A stretch of DNA of 6,298 bases from Burkholderiaceae bacterium. GTDB lineage: Bacteria > Pseudomonadota > Gammaproteobacteria > Burkholderiales > Burkholderiaceae_C. Location of the stretch: positions 1 to 6,298 of the forward strand of contig JAFMJA010000163.1 of assembly GCA_017853735.1 (NCBI GenBank). The letters run 5' to 3'. Positions 5,908-6,298 of the stretch are shown here, piece by piece. The translations under genes were made by a program, and so were the position numbers. Under the pieces are notes generated by a model. It was not told the origin of the DNA. It saw only the letters and a list, made by a program, of their open reading frames with translations, and searched no databases. Each line of letters begins with the position of its first letter. Positions within the stretch are counted from its first letter, which is position 1.

Positions 5908-6298
5908 CAGAGGCGCTCCTGGCGTTGCGATTCGCAATAGCGTGATTTGGCGGCCTGATAGCCTGCCCGCAACTCGGCAAAAACAGGCCCTGGCCGGCCC
6001 TGGCCGACCGGTTGCTGGTCAAGACGCGTAACGGCCAGTACCTCTTTGCTGGCCGAAGACAGCAAGACTTCATCGGCGGCCAATACTTCTTCCCGTGAGA
6101 TCTGGCGCAAGGCAAAAGGTATGCCGCGGGCTTGGCAGATTTCCTCAATCAGTCCGTAACGAATTCCTTCAAGCACCAGGTTGTCAGTGGGTACGCCGAG
6201 CAATTGGCCGTTTTTGACCACCCAGACATTGCTGGAAGAAGCCTCGCTCAGCAGGCCGCGACGAAACATGATGGTTTCGGTGGCGCCAGCGTCAACAC
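5907..6298 (-). CDS. dat: D-amino-acid transaminase-like fold-type-IV aminotransferase, C-terminal part (5' end outside window)
   Basis: The visible 129 residues form the C-terminal part of a branched-chain/D-amino-acid aminotransferase family protein, a PLP enzyme of fold type IV. Full-length relatives have about 280 to 290 residues. Recognisable are GATETIMFRRGLLSEASSSNVWVV, where the glutamate of SEASSSN is the one that contacts the PLP ring nitrogen, then a PTDNLVLEGIRYGLI segment, QISREEVLAADEVLLSSASKEVLAVTRLD, and a tail GYQAAKSRYCES. The catalytic lysine lies upstream, beyond the right edge, and cannot be checked. D-alanine/D-glutamate transamination is the usual annotation; 4-amino-4-deoxychorismate lyase and branched-chain aminotransferase are relatives, but the SSSN and LSSASKEV patterns favour D-amino-acid transaminase. 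It heads the visible - strand cluster and its TGA overlaps the DUF493 ATG by one base. The same order upstream of lipB is, as far as I recall, common in Burkholderiales. Confidence 0.88.
   Translation of the reverse strand, partial: VDAGATETIMFRRGLLSEASSSNVWVVKNGQLLGVPTDNLVLEGIRYGLIEEICQARGIPFALRQISREEVLAADEVLLSSASKEVLAVTRLDQQPVGQGRPGPVFAELRAGYQAAKSRYCESQRQERL
5916..5920 (-). promoter_or_regulatory. Ribosome binding site fixing the DUF493 start
   Basis: On the - strand AGGAG occupies 5920 to 5916, 8 bases before the ATG at 5907 and inside the end of the transaminase gene. It rules in favour of this ATG over the one at 5937. Confidence 0.75.

Overview
The window looks like chromosomal DNA of a betaproteobacterium in Burkholderiales, most likely family Comamonadaceae. 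Three things suggest this: the wording of PtsI and LipA; a LipB with a long lineage-type insertion before its catalytic lysine and a YFVKEYVYR segment; and a Bug-type tripartite tricarboxylate receptor, a family greatly expanded in this order. The family-level assignment comes from remembered homologues, not from a search. The sequence is moderately GC-rich and almost fully coding. No rRNA, tRNA, CRISPR array, insertion sequence or phage gene was seen, and no gene-free stretch exceeds about 85 bases.

Left part, + strand. The 3' end of ptsH (HPr) is followed after 22 bases by ptsI (Enzyme I). These are the general phosphotransfer proteins of the PTS. In Burkholderiales they usually form an incomplete, regulatory PTS with one EIIA protein rather than a full set of sugar permeases. 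After an 83-base spacer comes a second + strand pair: a secreted Bug/TctC-type solute receptor and, 7 bases after its stop, a NodB-fold hydrolase. The hydrolase resembles PuuE allantoinase and cyclic-imide hydrolases more than true polysaccharide deacetylases. This receptor and hydrolase pair is the least ordinary part of the window. It may bind a small anionic or cyclic amide metabolite in the periplasm and hydrolyse it in the cytoplasm, but the substrate is unknown and no transporter membrane subunits are present here.

Right part, - strand. Four tightly packed genes read leftward: a D-amino-acid-transaminase-like fold-type-IV PLP enzyme (cut by the right edge), a YbeD/DUF493 protein, lipB (octanoyltransferase) and lipA (lipoyl synthase). 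Stop and start codons overlap as TGATG between the first two and ATGA between lipB and lipA; DUF493 and lipB are 4 bases apart. This is the endogenous lipoate pathway: LipB moves octanoate from acyl carrier protein to lipoyl domains, and LipA inserts two sulfurs.

The two blocks converge with only 12 bases between the hydrolase stop and the lipA stop. A perfect 7-bp inverted repeat in the last codons of the hydrolase gene is the only evident candidate for a transcript end. I see no convincing new system. The points worth following are the hydrolase with altered NodB motifs, its pairing with an orphan receptor, and the LipB insertion.
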